DNA of 64,000 nucleotides from Pseudomonas pseudonitroreducens (GCF_021603645.1 NZ_BQHJ01000002.1:744001-808000), one strand, 5' to 3'; numbered from the stretch's first letter, positions 26,905 through 36,326 are shown. Program-made: numbers and translations. Notes: generated from the letters alone by a model not told the origin.

Positions 26905-29469
26905 TCATGGCGCAGCGGCCGGGTCGTTGCGCAGGCGTTCCTGCACGCGCTGGCGAATGGTGTCGCTGACCCGGTCGCTCAGTTGCAGGCTGGTGAGCAG
27001 TTTGGGCACGCTCTCCTCCAGGTTGACGTTGAGGTTGATCGGCCGGCCCTGCTCCAGTGCGGGATTGCGCCCGCTCAGGCTCAGGGCGAGGAGCAGCTTG
27101 CCGGATTCATCATAATCCACGCGGCTGCTGAGCTTGTCGTAACGGAAGTCGTCGATGGCGGTCGCCACCAGTTGCATGGCCGGGTTGCTCTGGCCCAGCG
27201 AGCGGATCTTCTCCGAGCGGAACTGCAGGACGCCCGGCTGCCGCGCGGCAACCTCCCCGCCCTGGATAACCAGCTTGCCGTCGTGCAGCGCCAGCGGCAG
27301 GTTGCCGTCGATGAGGCCGTTGCCGGACAGCCCTTCCGCCGGATAGGCCGCCAGGATCGCCTCCAGCGCCAGCCCCTCCAGCTTCAAGGTCAGACCTGGC
27401 CCGCGAGCGGAAAGGTCCATGGCACCGCCCGGCAGCCAGGCGCGGCCGTTGAACAGCCCCAGCTCCGCCTGCTGCCAGGCGACCCGCCCGGCCAGCGGCG
27501 CGTCCAGCGAGCCCTTGTAGTTGCCCTGCAGAGACAGCGGCCCCAGCATTACGCCGGGGTTGAGCGAGGCGACTTTCACCTGTGGCAGTTGTAGCTCCAT
27601 CTGCGAGCCATTGAGGGCGAACTTCGCCTGCAAGTCGAGGCCGTGGACCTCACTGCGGTCGTACACGCCCTCCAGACCTTGCCCACGCAGGTTCAGGTCG
27701 AGGCTCTGCGGCGCGCTGCCCGGGGGCAGTCGCCAGTTCAGGTCGAAGCTGGCCTTGCCGTTGTTCAGGCTGAGCAGGGCCGGCCAGTCGCCGAGGGATT
27801 TTTCCAGCGGATTGCCGCTGCGCAGGAAGAACTCCGGCTGGCGCGCAGCCAGGGCAACTCCCTGCCTGGCCGAGTTGTTCAGATCGACTTCGGCGTTCAG
27901 TCCGCCGCTGTTCAGCAGGCGGCCCTTGAACTGCTGGCTGTCGAGGCGCGCCGCCAGCGTCCCCAGGGCATTCCAGGAAAGCGCTTTGACGTGGGGCTGG
28001 CGGAGTTCGCCCACGGCCAGTTTCAGCGGCGCATCGAGTTGCAGGGTAAATGGCGTGTCGGTGGCATAGCCGAGGTCGAGCGTGCCTTTGCCGAGAACGG
28101 CGCTGAGCTTGCTCGCCTTGAGCGACTGCGGAGCGGTCAGGGTCGTTACCTGGAGTTGCGCACCATCGGCAAAGGCAAAGTGGGCGGACTGCTGGTCGAC
28201 GCGGCCCTCGAAGCTCAGGTCGAGACGACTGTTGTCGCCGCGCAGGCCGGCCAGTTCCAGATGCGGGACCTTGCCTTCCAGACGCGATTCCATCAGTTGC
28301 AGCGCCAGCGGGGTTGCCTCCAGCAGTGCCACGCGGGAGCGCAGGCGCAGATCGGCCGCGCCCACCGCGTGCAATTCGGCGCGAACGCTGCCGGCTTCAT
28401 CGTCCACGCCGGGTTCCAGATGCAACGTCAGGCGCGCCGGCCGCAGGCCGACAGGCAGGACCTGCAGCCAGTCGCCGTAGAGGTCGGACAAACGCAGGTC
28501 GCCGCTGACTACCGAAGGCCGCCAACCGGCATCCGTGGTGCTGGCGATCAACCGCAGGTCTCCCTGCAGATTGCCCAGGCCCGGCAACGGCCAGGGTTGC
28601 GGTAGCTGCAGGGAAAGATCGAGATTGCCGTGCCCATCGCGCAGACCGGGCCAATCCGGCCAGGCGGCATCGCCGGCGAGCCGTGTATCCCAGCTCAGGC
28701 GCAGGCGACCGGCTTCGGGGATCGGCAGCGGCAGGTTCGGCGTCGGCAACCACATGCCCAGCCAGTTGCGCACGGCCTGTACCGGAGGCACCGCCGGGCT
28801 GGCGATGCTGCCACTGAGCTGGCGGCTGCCTGGCGCCCAGCTGGAGTCCAGGGTGAGCAGTTGTTCGTTGTCGAGATAGCTGTTCAGTTGCAGGCGCCAT
28901 TGCCCATCGCCCGGTTGCAGCAGGCCGTTGAACGCCAGTTGCTGGCCACCCTGGCGAAGCTCACCGCCCAGCGCCGCGGCGCCACCCTGGACCTGCTGCC
29001 AGTGCGCACTGCCGTTGAGGGTGCACCGCTGTTCGCGGGCGCAGGGCAGTTCGAGGGAGACGCGCTGCAGCGACAGTCGCCCCGGCAGTAGCGCCAGCCA
29101 GCGGTTGAGTTGCGCAAGGTCCGGCAGCGCGGCGTCGGCTTCCGCCATGCCCTTCCCCGGCCACTGGCGCGCGTCGATGCTGGCAGCGGCCAGCTCCTTC
29201 AGCCGCCAGCGGCCATCGGCGTGCTCCGGCCAGCCGACGCGCAGGTCCTCCAGCTGGATCGCCAAACGCGAGCCATCCGGCGTCTGCCGTTGAACGGCGA
29301 TCCGTCCCACCGTCAGCCCCTGCCCGGTGACACCCAGCCCCTGCCACTGCTCGACGCTCACCCCGGCACCCGCCAGCAGGCGCGGTACCGCCAGCCACGC
29401 CGCGCCGACCGCCAATGCCAGGAGCAGCAACAGCAGCAGGAAGACGGTGCGCAGGCGAGGAAGCGACAT
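26905..29469 (-). CDS. ydbH: YdbH family intermembrane phospholipid transport protein
   Basis: 854 residues. A single N-terminal membrane anchor (LRTVFLLLLLLLALAVGAAWLAVP, residues about 7-30) is followed by a long periplasmic region of repeating beta strands, as in AsmA-like bridge proteins, and a C-terminal YdbH domain (EGLSGNGLIDGNLPLALHDGKLVIQGGEVAARQPGVLQFRSEKI). In E. coli YdbH, TamB and YhdP redundantly move phospholipids from the inner to the outer membrane, YdbH working with YnbE. First of three genes; the promoter should be in 29470-29640, shared with the divergent dadR. The length is in the family range. Confidence 0.92.
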   Translation of the reverse strand: MSLPRLRTVFLLLLLLLALAVGAAWLAVPRLLAGAGVSVEQWQGLGVTGQGLTVGRIAVQRQTPDGSRLAIQLEDLRVGWPEHADGRWRLKELAAASIDARQWPGKGMAEADAALPDLAQLNRWLALLPGRLSLQRVSLELPCAREQRCTLNGSAHWQQVQGGAAALGGELRQGGQQLAFNGLLQPGDGQWRLQLNSYLDNEQLLTLDSSWAPGSRQLSGSIASPAVPPVQAVRNWLGMWLPTPNLPLPIPEAGRLRLSWDTRLAGDAAWPDWPGLRDGHGNLDLSLQLPQPWPLPGLGNLQGDLRLIASTTDAGWRPSVVSGDLRLSDLYGDWLQVLPVGLRPARLTLHLEPGVDDEAGSVRAELHAVGAADLRLRSRVALLEATPLALQLMESRLEGKVPHLELAGLRGDNSRLDLSFEGRVDQQSAHFAFADGAQLQVTTLTAPQSLKASKLSAVLGKGTLDLGYATDTPFTLQLDAPLKLAVGELRQPHVKALSWNALGTLAARLDSQQFKGRLLNSGGLNAEVDLNNSARQGVALAARQPEFFLRSGNPLEKSLGDWPALLSLNNGKASFDLNWRLPPGSAPQSLDLNLRGQGLEGVYDRSEVHGLDLQAKFALNGSQMELQLPQVKVASLNPGVMLGPLSLQGNYKGSLDAPLAGRVAWQQAELGLFNGRAWLPGGAMDLSARGPGLTLKLEGLALEAILAAYPAEGLSGNGLIDGNLPLALHDGKLVIQGGEVAARQPGVLQFRSEKIRSLGQSNPAMQLVATAIDDFRYDKLSSRVDYDESGKLLLALSLSGRNPALEQGRPINLNVNLEESVPKLLTSLQLSDRVSDTIRQRVQERLRNDPAAAP

Positions 29470-29640
29470 GCGAAAACTCCGGAAAAAACAGGTGAATCCA
29501 GCCGGGAAAGGCGGAACACTGGCCTACAGGCTGGCCGTCCGCCACGGGAAGTTCAAGGGATGCCAGTGATATTCCCTGCACAACCGACTATATTGCCGAC
29601 ATTCCCCCAAAGCTCACCGCTCGACTTCAGAGTCCCTCCC

Positions 29641-30129
29641 ATGCGAACCCAGCACCAAAGCCGCCGCGAACTGGACAAGATCGACCGCAACATCCTGCGC
29701 ATCCTGCAGGAGGAAGGCCGCATCTCCTTCACCGAACTGGGCGAGCGCGTCGGCCTTTCCACCACGCCATGCACCGAGCGCGTGCGGCGACTGGAGCGCG
29801 AGGGAATCATCATGGGCTACAACGCCCGGCTGAACCCACAGTACCTCAAGGCCAGCCTGCTGGTGTTCGTCGAGATCAGCCTGGACTACAAGTCCGGCGA
29901 TACCTTCGAGGACTTCCGCCGCTCGGTGCTCAAGCTGCCCCACGTGCTGGAATGCCACCTGGTGTCCGGCCACTTCGACTACCTGGTGAAGGCGCGCATC
30001 TCGGAGATGGCCTCCTACCGCAAGCTGCTGGGCGACATCCTGCTCAAGCTGCCCCATGTGCGCGAATCCAAGAGCTACATCGTGATGGAAGAGGTGAAGG
30101 AAAGCCTCACCCTGCCCATCCCGGACTGA
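29641..30129 (+). CDS. dadR: Lrp/AsnC-family activator DadR
   Basis: 162 residues from ATG 29641. Residues 10-60 carry the Lrp helix-turn-helix (LDKIDRNILRILQEEGRISFTELGERVGLSTTPCTERVRRLEREGIIMGY). Residues 70-150 carry the RAM effector-binding domain (LKASLLVFVEISLDYKSGDTFEDFRRSVLKLPHVLECHLVSGHFDYLVKA). In P. aeruginosa DadR (PA5308) activates dadAX in response to alanine. Here the trio ydbH-ynbE-ydbL stands between dadR and dadA. The name relies on sequence plus synteny; general Lrp function cannot be ruled out. Confidence 0.9.
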   Translation: MRTQHQSRRELDKIDRNILRILQEEGRISFTELGERVGLSTTPCTERVRRLEREGIIMGYNARLNPQYLKASLLVFVEISLDYKSGDTFEDFRRSVLKLPHVLECHLVSGHFDYLVKARISEMASYRKLLGDILLKLPHVRESKSYIVMEEVKESLTLPIPD

Positions 30130-30166
30130 TTCCTGCCGTTCGCAGCAAGCTGAGCAGATTTATTTA

Positions 30167-30217
30167 CGACTTCCCGGCGCTTTTTGCGGCCAAGGCTATT
30201 GGCTGGGCGGGAAGTCG
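30167..30217 (+). promoter_or_regulatory. Nested inverted repeats upstream of pauB4
   Basis: CGACTTCCCG (30167-30176) and CGGGAAGTCG (30208-30217) form a perfect 10-bp inverted repeat 31 nt apart. Inside is GCCAA-N5-TTGGC (30189-30203). It ends 50 bases before the pauB4 start. The inner ATTGGCTG also occurs, inverted, in the kauB upstream region (36141-36148), so a PauR site is possible. Confidence 0.45.
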
Positions 30218-30267
30218 GCGTTTATCCTGCGTAAAATTTTAACAACACAAAAATCAGGATATCGCAC

Positions 30268-31587
30268 ATGAACGCCCGCGTTCACCAGCCGGTGCACACC
30301 GATCGCCACGCCCCGTCCTACTACGCCGCGAGCGTCAATCGCCGCCTCGAAGTACCGCCCCTGGCCGGTGAGGAACGGGCCGACGTGTGCATCATTGGCG
30401 GCGGCTTTTCCGGGCTGAACACGGCCATTGAACTGGCCGAGCGCGGGCTCTCGGTGATCCTGCTGGAAGCCCACCAGATCGGCTGGGGCGCCAGCGGTCG
30501 CAATGGCGGCCAGTTGATCCGCGGTGTCGGCCATGGCCTGGAGCAGTTTGAACCGGTGATCGGTACGGACGGTGTCCACGCCATGAAGCTGATGGGCCTG
30601 GAGGCGGTGGAGATCGTCCGCCGCCGCGTCGAGCAGTACGCCATCGACTGCGACCTCACCTGGGGCTATTGCGACCTGGCCAACAAGCCTTCCGACGTCG
30701 AGGGCTTCCAGGAAGACTTCGACGAACTGAAAAGCCTCGGCTACCGCCACGAACTGCGTATGGTCGCGAAAGAGGACATGCGCTCGATCGTCGGCTCCGA
30801 CCTTTACGTCGGCGGCATGGTGGACATGGGTTCGGGCCAACTGCACCCACTCAACCTCGCCCTCGGTGAAGCCGCCGCGGCGCAGAGCCTGGGCGTGAAG
30901 CTGTTCGAGAACTCCGCCGTCACCGGCATCGACTACGGCAGCGAAGTGCGCGTGCGTACCGCCCAGGGCAGCGTACGCGCCAAGTCCCTGGTGATCGCCT
31001 GCAACGCTTACCAGAACAGCCTGAATAACTACCTCGACGGCAAGGTGCTGCCCGCCGGCAGCTACGTGATCGCCACCGAGCCGCTGTCCGCCGAGCAGGC
31101 CCGCGCCCTGCTGCCGCAGAACATGGCGGTGTGCGACCAGCGCGTGGCGCTGGACTATTACCGCCTTTCCGCCGACAACCGCCTGCTGTTCGGCGGCGCC
31201 TGCCATTATTCCGGCCGCGACCCGGCGGATATCGCTGCCTACATGCGACCGAAGATGCTCAAGGTGTTCCCGCACCTGGAAAACCTGCGCATCGACTACC
31301 AATGGGGCGGCATGATCGGTATCGGCGCCAACCGTCTGCCGCAAATCGGCCGCCTGCCCGGGCAGAACAACGTCTACTTCGCCCAGGCCTACGCCGGGCA
31401 CGGCGTGAACGCCACGCACCTGGCCGGCAAGCTGCTCGCCGAAGCCATCACGGGCCAGCAGGGCAGCGGCTTCGAGCTGTTCGCCAAGGTGCCGCACATC
31501 ACCTTCCCCGGCGGCAAGCTGCTGCGCTCGCCACTGCTGGCCCTGGGCATGGCCTGGTACCGCTTCAAGGAAACCCTCGGCGGCTGA
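30268..31587 (+). CDS. pauB4: FAD-dependent gamma-glutamyl-polyamine oxidase (PauB/PuuB type)
   Basis: 439 residues. The DAO-type FAD motif is VCIIGGGFSGLNTAIELAERGLSVILLEAHQIGWGASGRNGGQ (about 32-75), and the C-terminal segment YFAQAYAGHGVNATHLAGKLLAEAI is typical of the PuuB/PauB group. These enzymes oxidise gamma-glutamyl-putrescine or -cadaverine to the aldehyde, which KauB/PauC oxidises further. By position it is PA5309 (PauB4); other PauB paralogues differ only in detail, so the number in the name rests on synteny. It stands alone, 138 bases after dadR, with PauR as the expected repressor. Confidence 0.85.
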   Translation: MNARVHQPVHTDRHAPSYYAASVNRRLEVPPLAGEERADVCIIGGGFSGLNTAIELAERGLSVILLEAHQIGWGASGRNGGQLIRGVGHGLEQFEPVIGTDGVHAMKLMGLEAVEIVRRRVEQYAIDCDLTWGYCDLANKPSDVEGFQEDFDELKSLGYRHELRMVAKEDMRSIVGSDLYVGGMVDMGSGQLHPLNLALGEAAAAQSLGVKLFENSAVTGIDYGSEVRVRTAQGSVRAKSLVIACNAYQNSLNNYLDGKVLPAGSYVIATEPLSAEQARALLPQNMAVCDQRVALDYYRLSADNRLLFGGACHYSGRDPADIAAYMRPKMLKVFPHLENLRIDYQWGGMIGIGANRLPQIGRLPGQNNVYFAQAYAGHGVNATHLAGKLLAEAITGQQGSGFELFAKVPHITFPGGKLLRSPLLALGMAWYRFKETLGG

Positions 31588-31655
31588 CCGCCACCGCGAT
31601 CCAGCGGCTAGAATCTTCCGCAGCCCGTCACCGGCGGGCTTGTCGGAGAGTCCCT

Positions 31656-33206
31656 TTGTTTCCACGCCTGTTCCTGCTGATCCTGCTGGCCCTGGGTGGC
31701 TGCGCCAGCGCGCCACCGGAGCCGTCGCACGTGCTGCCGGTGCAGGGCACGCGGCTGGACAATGAGATCAGCGAGCGCGCCACCGCCCACCCCGGCCAGT
31801 CCGGCTTCCACCTGCTGGCCTCCAGCGTCGACGCCTTCCTCGCCCGCGCCGAGCTGATCCGCAAGGCCCAGCGCAGCCTCGACGTCCAGTACTACATCGT
31901 CCACGACGGCCTCACCACCCGCGCGCTGATCCGCGAGCTGCTGCACGCGGCGGATCGCGGCGTGCGCGTGCGCATCCTGATCGACGACACCAGCAGCGAT
32001 GGCTGGGACTACGAACTGGGCGCCCTCGCCGCCCACCCGAATATCCAGGTGCGCCTGTTCAATCCGCTGCACCTGGGCCGCAGCACCGGCATCACGCGCA
32101 ACCTGGGGCGCCTGTTCAACCTTTCCGAGCAGCACCGGCGGATGCACAACAAACTGCTGCTGGCGGACAACAGCGTGGCTATCGTCGGCGGCCGCAACCT
32201 GGGCGACGAGTACTTCGATGCCAAGGCCGAGATGAACTTCAGCGACCTTGACCTGATGGGCGTGGGCCCGGTGGCGCAGTCGCTGGGGCAGAGTTTCGAC
32301 CAGTACTGGAACAGCCGCATCAGCCGGCCCATCGAGGACTACCTGTGGGGCGAGCCGGACCTCGACGAGCTCAACAGCATGCGCCGCAAGCTGGACCGCT
32401 ACCTGGCGAAGGAGCGGGTGAAGAGCTCCAGCTATATCGCCCGGCTGAATCGCAACAGCGACCGCCCGCATCTGCAGAACTGGCTGGACGACCTGGTCTG
32501 GGCACCAGGCAAGGCCGTCTGGGATACGCCGCTCAAGGTGCTGGACCAGGGCGACCCGCAGGGCGAGCAACTGCTCAGCACCCAGCTGCAGCCGTTGTTC
32601 GACGCAGTTTCGAAGGAGCTGATCCTGGTCTCGGCCTACTTCGTACCGACCAGCGCCGGGGTCGACTACCTGACCCAGCGCGCGGATCAGGGCGTCAGCG
32701 TACGCCTGCTGACCAACTCGCTGGAAGCCACCGACGTGCCGGCCGTGCACGCCGGCTACGCGCCGTACCGGCTCGAGCTGCTGGAGCACGGGGTGAAACT
32801 CTACGAACTGCGCGCCGACCCGGACCAGCGCCTGTCCGGCGCGCCGTGGATGGTACGCGGGTCGAGCAGCGCCAGCCTGCACAGCAAGGCGGCAGTGTTC
32901 GACCAGCAGAAGGTGTTCGTCGGCTCGCTGAACTTCGACCCGCGCTCAGTGCTGTGGAACACCGAGGTCGGCATCATCGTCGACAGCCCGGAACTGGCCG
33001 ACCAGGTGCGCCGCCTGGCGTTGGCGAGCATGTCGCCCAGTGTCAGCTACCAGGTGAAGATCGCGCCGAACAGCGACCCGCCCAGGCTGGTCTGGATCGA
33101 AGAGCGCGGCGGCAAGCTGGTGGCGCTGGAGCGTGAGCCGGGCAACGCCTGGCGCCGGCTCAACGCGTGGATCGCCGGCGCCATCGGACTGGAGAAGATG
33201 CTCTAG
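31656..33206 (+). CDS. Phospholipase D-like lipoprotein
   Basis: 516 residues from TTG 31656, with GGAG about 8 nt upstream. A lipoprotein signal ends LLALGGC (Cys about 15). Two HKD domains are intact: HNKLLLADNSVAIVGGRN (His about 164) and HSKAAVFDQQKVFVGSLNFDPRS (His about 409). The family includes cardiolipin-synthase-like and YmdC-type phosphatidyltransferases, so the protein may transfer or hydrolyse phosphodiester head groups in the envelope. It starts 68 bases after pauB4, in the same direction. Its stop overlaps the stop of the MFS gene. Substrate unknown; PA5310 equivalent by position. Confidence 0.88.
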   Translation: MFPRLFLLILLALGGCASAPPEPSHVLPVQGTRLDNEISERATAHPGQSGFHLLASSVDAFLARAELIRKAQRSLDVQYYIVHDGLTTRALIRELLHAADRGVRVRILIDDTSSDGWDYELGALAAHPNIQVRLFNPLHLGRSTGITRNLGRLFNLSEQHRRMHNKLLLADNSVAIVGGRNLGDEYFDAKAEMNFSDLDLMGVGPVAQSLGQSFDQYWNSRISRPIEDYLWGEPDLDELNSMRRKLDRYLAKERVKSSSYIARLNRNSDRPHLQNWLDDLVWAPGKAVWDTPLKVLDQGDPQGEQLLSTQLQPLFDAVSKELILVSAYFVPTSAGVDYLTQRADQGVSVRLLTNSLEATDVPAVHAGYAPYRLELLEHGVKLYELRADPDQRLSGAPWMVRGSSSASLHSKAAVFDQQKVFVGSLNFDPRSVLWNTEVGIIVDSPELADQVRRLALASMSPSVSYQVKIAPNSDPPRLVWIEERGGKLVALEREPGNAWRRLNAWIAGAIGLEKML

Positions 33207-34372
33207 GAGCGCTCCTGCTGCAGCTCGGCGTCAGTCGTCTGCATCACCGGCGGCAGGCCGCGGTACGACACCAGCACCACGAAGCCGGCGGCGCCCAGCG
33301 CCATCACCAACGGCAACGCATGGCCACTGATCCACTGGCTGGCCGCGCCGGTGGCCAGCGGACCGATCAGGCAACCGATCCCCCATAGCTGGGCGATATG
33401 CGCATTGGCGCGGACCAGCGCGTCGTCGCGATAGCGCTCGCCGATCAGGATCAGCGACAGGGTGAACAGCCCGCCCGCACTGGCGCCGAACAGCACCAGC
33501 ACTGGCCAGATGGCGCTGTGGTGCAACAGCAGCGGCATGCCCAGGCTGCTGAGGAACAGCACGATGCCGCAACCCTTGAACAGCGTCTGCCGGGAGATGC
33601 GGTCGGCCAACCAGCCGATGGGCAGTTGCAGCAGCGCATCGCCCACCACCACCGTGCTGACCATCGCCAGCGCCACCGCCTGAGTGAAGCCCTGCTGGAT
33701 ACCGTAGACCGGCAGCAGGGTGAGGATCATCGCCTCGAAGCCGGCGAACAGCACCACCGCCCAGGCAATCGCCGGCAGTTGGCCGCAGAAGGCGAACAAG
33801 CCGCGGCCGTTGGCACTGTGCGGGTCAACCTTGGGCGCGCCAGTGCGGCCGAGCAGTAGCAGGGAGCCGCCTACCAGCAGGCAGACGCTGAACCAGAAAC
33901 CACGGTCGTCGGCGGTACCGATGAAGGTCAGCAGCACCGGGCCGGACAGCTGGCTCAGCGCATAGCCGGTGCCGTACAGGGCGACCAGGCGGCCGCGCCA
34001 TTTCTCGATGGCCAGCTGGTTGATCCAGCTCTCCCCGAGGATGAACACCACCGTCAGTTGCACACCGATCAGCAGGCGCAGGATCAGCCAGACCGGATAG
34101 CTCTGCAGCAGCGCCAGCAGGCCCACCGAGAAGGCCCCGGAAATCAGGCAGATGCGCATCAGCAGCGGTGTGCCGACCCGTGCGGCGAGGCGGCCGGCGA
34201 TCATCGCGCCCAGCAGCACACCCACCGCCGGCGTGGACGCCATGACGCCGATGGCGAAGTTGCCGTAACCCCAGCCCTCCAGACGCAGAGAAACCAGCGG
34301 CATGGTCAGGCCCAGGGCCAGACCGATGCTGATGACGGCAGCACACACAGCAAAATAAGGACCCCAACGCAT
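33203..34372 (-). CDS. MFS transporter
   Basis: 389 residues from ATG 34372, which has GGGAGA 5 nt upstream; a longer frame to 34435 lacks a good site. Twelve membrane helices are predicted, in the style of YcaD/MdtG-like sugar or drug exporters (MRWGPYFAVCAAVISIGLALGLTMPLVSLRLEGWGYGNFAIGVMASTPAVGVLLGAMIAGRLAARVG). Substrate is unknown. It follows kauB in the same direction, separated by 157 bases with a long hairpin. Position corresponds to PA5311. Confidence 0.9.
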   Translation of the reverse strand: MRWGPYFAVCAAVISIGLALGLTMPLVSLRLEGWGYGNFAIGVMASTPAVGVLLGAMIAGRLAARVGTPLLMRICLISGAFSVGLLALLQSYPVWLILRLLIGVQLTVVFILGESWINQLAIEKWRGRLVALYGTGYALSQLSGPVLLTFIGTADDRGFWFSVCLLVGGSLLLLGRTGAPKVDPHSANGRGLFAFCGQLPAIAWAVVLFAGFEAMILTLLPVYGIQQGFTQAVALAMVSTVVVGDALLQLPIGWLADRISRQTLFKGCGIVLFLSSLGMPLLLHHSAIWPVLVLFGASAGGLFTLSLILIGERYRDDALVRANAHIAQLWGIGCLIGPLATGAASQWISGHALPLVMALGAAGFVVLVSYRGLPPVMQTTDAELQQERS

Positions 34373-34436
34373 TGTCTTTCTCCCGTTCCATCCGGAGCGC
34401 ACGCCGGGCGCGAGGGTGCCCGATGCGCAATGCACA

Positions 34437-34469
34437 GCGGCCGGGCTTCCCTGAGGGAAACCCGGCCGC
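34437..34469 (-). terminator. Strong hairpin between kauB and the MFS gene
   Basis: GCGGCCGGG, one mismatch, TTCCC, a TGA loop and the exact complement. The stem has 14 pairs but no T tract, so it may be a terminator of the weak class or an mRNA-end stabiliser for kauB. Confidence 0.5.
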
Positions 34470-34529
34470 GGGTGTGGCTCTTTGTCAGAACCGGCCCCAG
34501 GATCGGGGCCGACCTGCTTCAGCCGAGGA

Positions 34530-36023
34530 TCAGAGTTTGATCCAGGTGGCTTTCAGCTCGGTGTATTTATCAAAGGCGTGCAGCGACTTGTCGCGGCCGT
34601 TGCCGGACTGCTTGAAGCCACCGAACGGAGCGGTCATGTCGCCGCCGTCGTACTGGTTCACCCACACGCTGCCGGCGCGCAGCGCCTTGGCGGTCAGGTG
34701 GGCCTTGGACAGGTCGCTGGTCCATACCGCCGCGGCCAGGCCGTACGGAGTGTCGTTGGCGATGCGCACGGCTTCTTCGGCATCGGTGAACTCGATGACC
34801 GACAGCACCGGGCCGAAGATCTCTTCACGGGCGATGCGCATGGCGTTGGTCACGCCGTCGAAGATGGTCGGCTCGACGTAGGTGCCACCGGTCTCTTCCA
34901 GGGTGCGCTTGCCGCCGGCCACCAGCTTGGCGCCGTCGTCGTGGCCAGCCTGGATGTAGCTCAGCACGTTGTTCATCTGGGTGGTGTCGACCAGCGCACC
35001 GACGTTGGTTTCCGGGTCCAGCGGGTTGCCCGGTTTCCAGGCCTTGATGGCTTCGACGACCATCGGCACGAACTCGGCCTTGATCGACTTTTCCACCAGC
35101 AGGCGCGAGCCGGCGGTGCAGACTTCGCCCTGGTTGAAGGCGATGGCGCTGGCCGCGGCTTCGGCGGCGGCTTTCAGGTCCGGCGCGTCAGCGAAGACGA
35201 TGTTCGGGCTCTTGCCGCCGGCTTCCAGCCAGACGCGCTTCATGTTGGATTCGCCCGCGTAGATCATCAGCTGTTTGGCGATCTTGGTCGAACCGGTGAA
35301 CACCAGGGTGTCGACGTCCATGTGCAGGGCCAGGGCCTTGCCCACGGTGTGGCCGAAGCCCGGCAGGACGTTGAACACGCCTTTCGGGATACCGGCCTCG
35401 TTGGCCAGCTGGGCGATGCGGATGCCGGTCAGCGGGGACTTCTCGGAAGGCTTGAGGATCACCGAGTTACCGGTGGTCAGCGCCGGGCCGAGCTTCCAGC
35501 AGGTCATCAGCAGCGGGAAGTTCCACGGCACGATGGCGGCGACGACGCCGACCGGCTCGCGGGTGACCAGGCCCAGTTCGTTGTGGGCGGTGGCGGCGAC
35601 TTCGTCGTAGATCTTGTCGATCGCTTCACCGCTCCAGCGCAGGCTGTTGGCGGCGCTGGACACGTCGATGCTCAGCGAGTCGCTGATCGGCTTGCCCATG
35701 TCGAGGGTTTCCAGCAGAGCCAGCTCCTCGGCGTTCTCCAGCAGCAGCTCGGAGAAGCGGATCATGACCTTCTTGCGCTTGGCCGGGGCCAGGCGCGACC
35801 ACACGCCGGAATCGAAGGCAGCACGGGCGACCTGCACGGCACTTTCGGCATCGGCCAGGTCGCAGCTGGCGACCTTGGCCAGGAAGCGGCCATCCACAGG
35901 GCTGATGCAATCGAAGGTGGCGCCGGATGCGGCGTCGACGTATTCACCGTTGACGAAGGCGCGGCCTTCGATCTTCAGGTCCTTGGCGCGAGCTTCCCAA
36001 TCGGCGCGAGTGAGGGTACCCAT
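34530..36023 (-). CDS. kauB: Aldehyde dehydrogenase KauB/PauC
   Basis: 497 residues, the usual length. ALDH motifs are present: VVAAIVPWNFPLLMTCWKLGPAL, VFTGSTKIAKQLM, the catalytic glutamate in WLEAGGKSPNIV (about 265) and the catalytic cysteine in NQGEVCTAGSR (about 299). KauB/PauC (PA5312) oxidises gamma-glutamyl-gamma-aminobutyraldehyde and related aldehydes, the step after PauB. It is divergent from the cupin gene with a 303-bp gap. The gabT2 aminotransferase that follows it in PAO1 is not here, so the downstream conversion of GABA must be encoded elsewhere. Confidence 0.92.
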   Translation of the reverse strand: MGTLTRADWEARAKDLKIEGRAFVNGEYVDAASGATFDCISPVDGRFLAKVASCDLADAESAVQVARAAFDSGVWSRLAPAKRKKVMIRFSELLLENAEELALLETLDMGKPISDSLSIDVSSAANSLRWSGEAIDKIYDEVAATAHNELGLVTREPVGVVAAIVPWNFPLLMTCWKLGPALTTGNSVILKPSEKSPLTGIRIAQLANEAGIPKGVFNVLPGFGHTVGKALALHMDVDTLVFTGSTKIAKQLMIYAGESNMKRVWLEAGGKSPNIVFADAPDLKAAAEAAASAIAFNQGEVCTAGSRLLVEKSIKAEFVPMVVEAIKAWKPGNPLDPETNVGALVDTTQMNNVLSYIQAGHDDGAKLVAGGKRTLEETGGTYVEPTIFDGVTNAMRIAREEIFGPVLSVIEFTDAEEAVRIANDTPYGLAAAVWTSDLSKAHLTAKALRAGSVWVNQYDGGDMTAPFGGFKQSGNGRDKSLHAFDKYTELKATWIKL

Positions 36024-36171
36024 GACAACGTGTCCTCTTATTAATGTACTTATTCAGGTGCAGGCGCCCGGCGTGGGCGCGCTGTCAAATATTCCGCAAG
36101 GCGGAGCAAACGCATGCTGTTGGCAACCCTAAACCGGAGGCAGCCAATTTTCAATATTTTTTACACTAAGC

Positions 36172-36183
36172 GGCCAAATGGCC
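36172..36183. promoter_or_regulatory. GGCCAAATGGCC operator-like palindrome
   Basis: GGCC-AAAT-GGCC lies directly on the start of the -35 box of the cupin gene promoter at 36184. It sits in the kauB/cupin gap (36024-36326), which also has GCAGCCAATTTTC at 36140. A repressor bound here would block the cupin promoter; PauR is one possibility. Confidence 0.35.
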
Positions 36184-36213
36184 TTGTCACGTTCGTTTTA
36201 TTAAACATAGACT
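36184..36213 (+). promoter_or_regulatory. Sigma-70 promoter for the cupin gene
   Basis: TTGTCA at 36184-36189, 18 nt spacer, TAGACT at 36208-36213, with an AT-rich spacer. The transcript would have a leader of about 105 nt to the ATG at 36327. Confidence 0.45.
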
Positions 36214-36326
36214 GCCCAGATTCGTCGGCTGATGGTTTTCCGACAGCCGCTTCGGAGTAAATATCCAACAGCGCTGCGCGTGCCCGCACGCACTCTCGCC
36301 AACAACTCTAAAGAACCGAGACCGCC

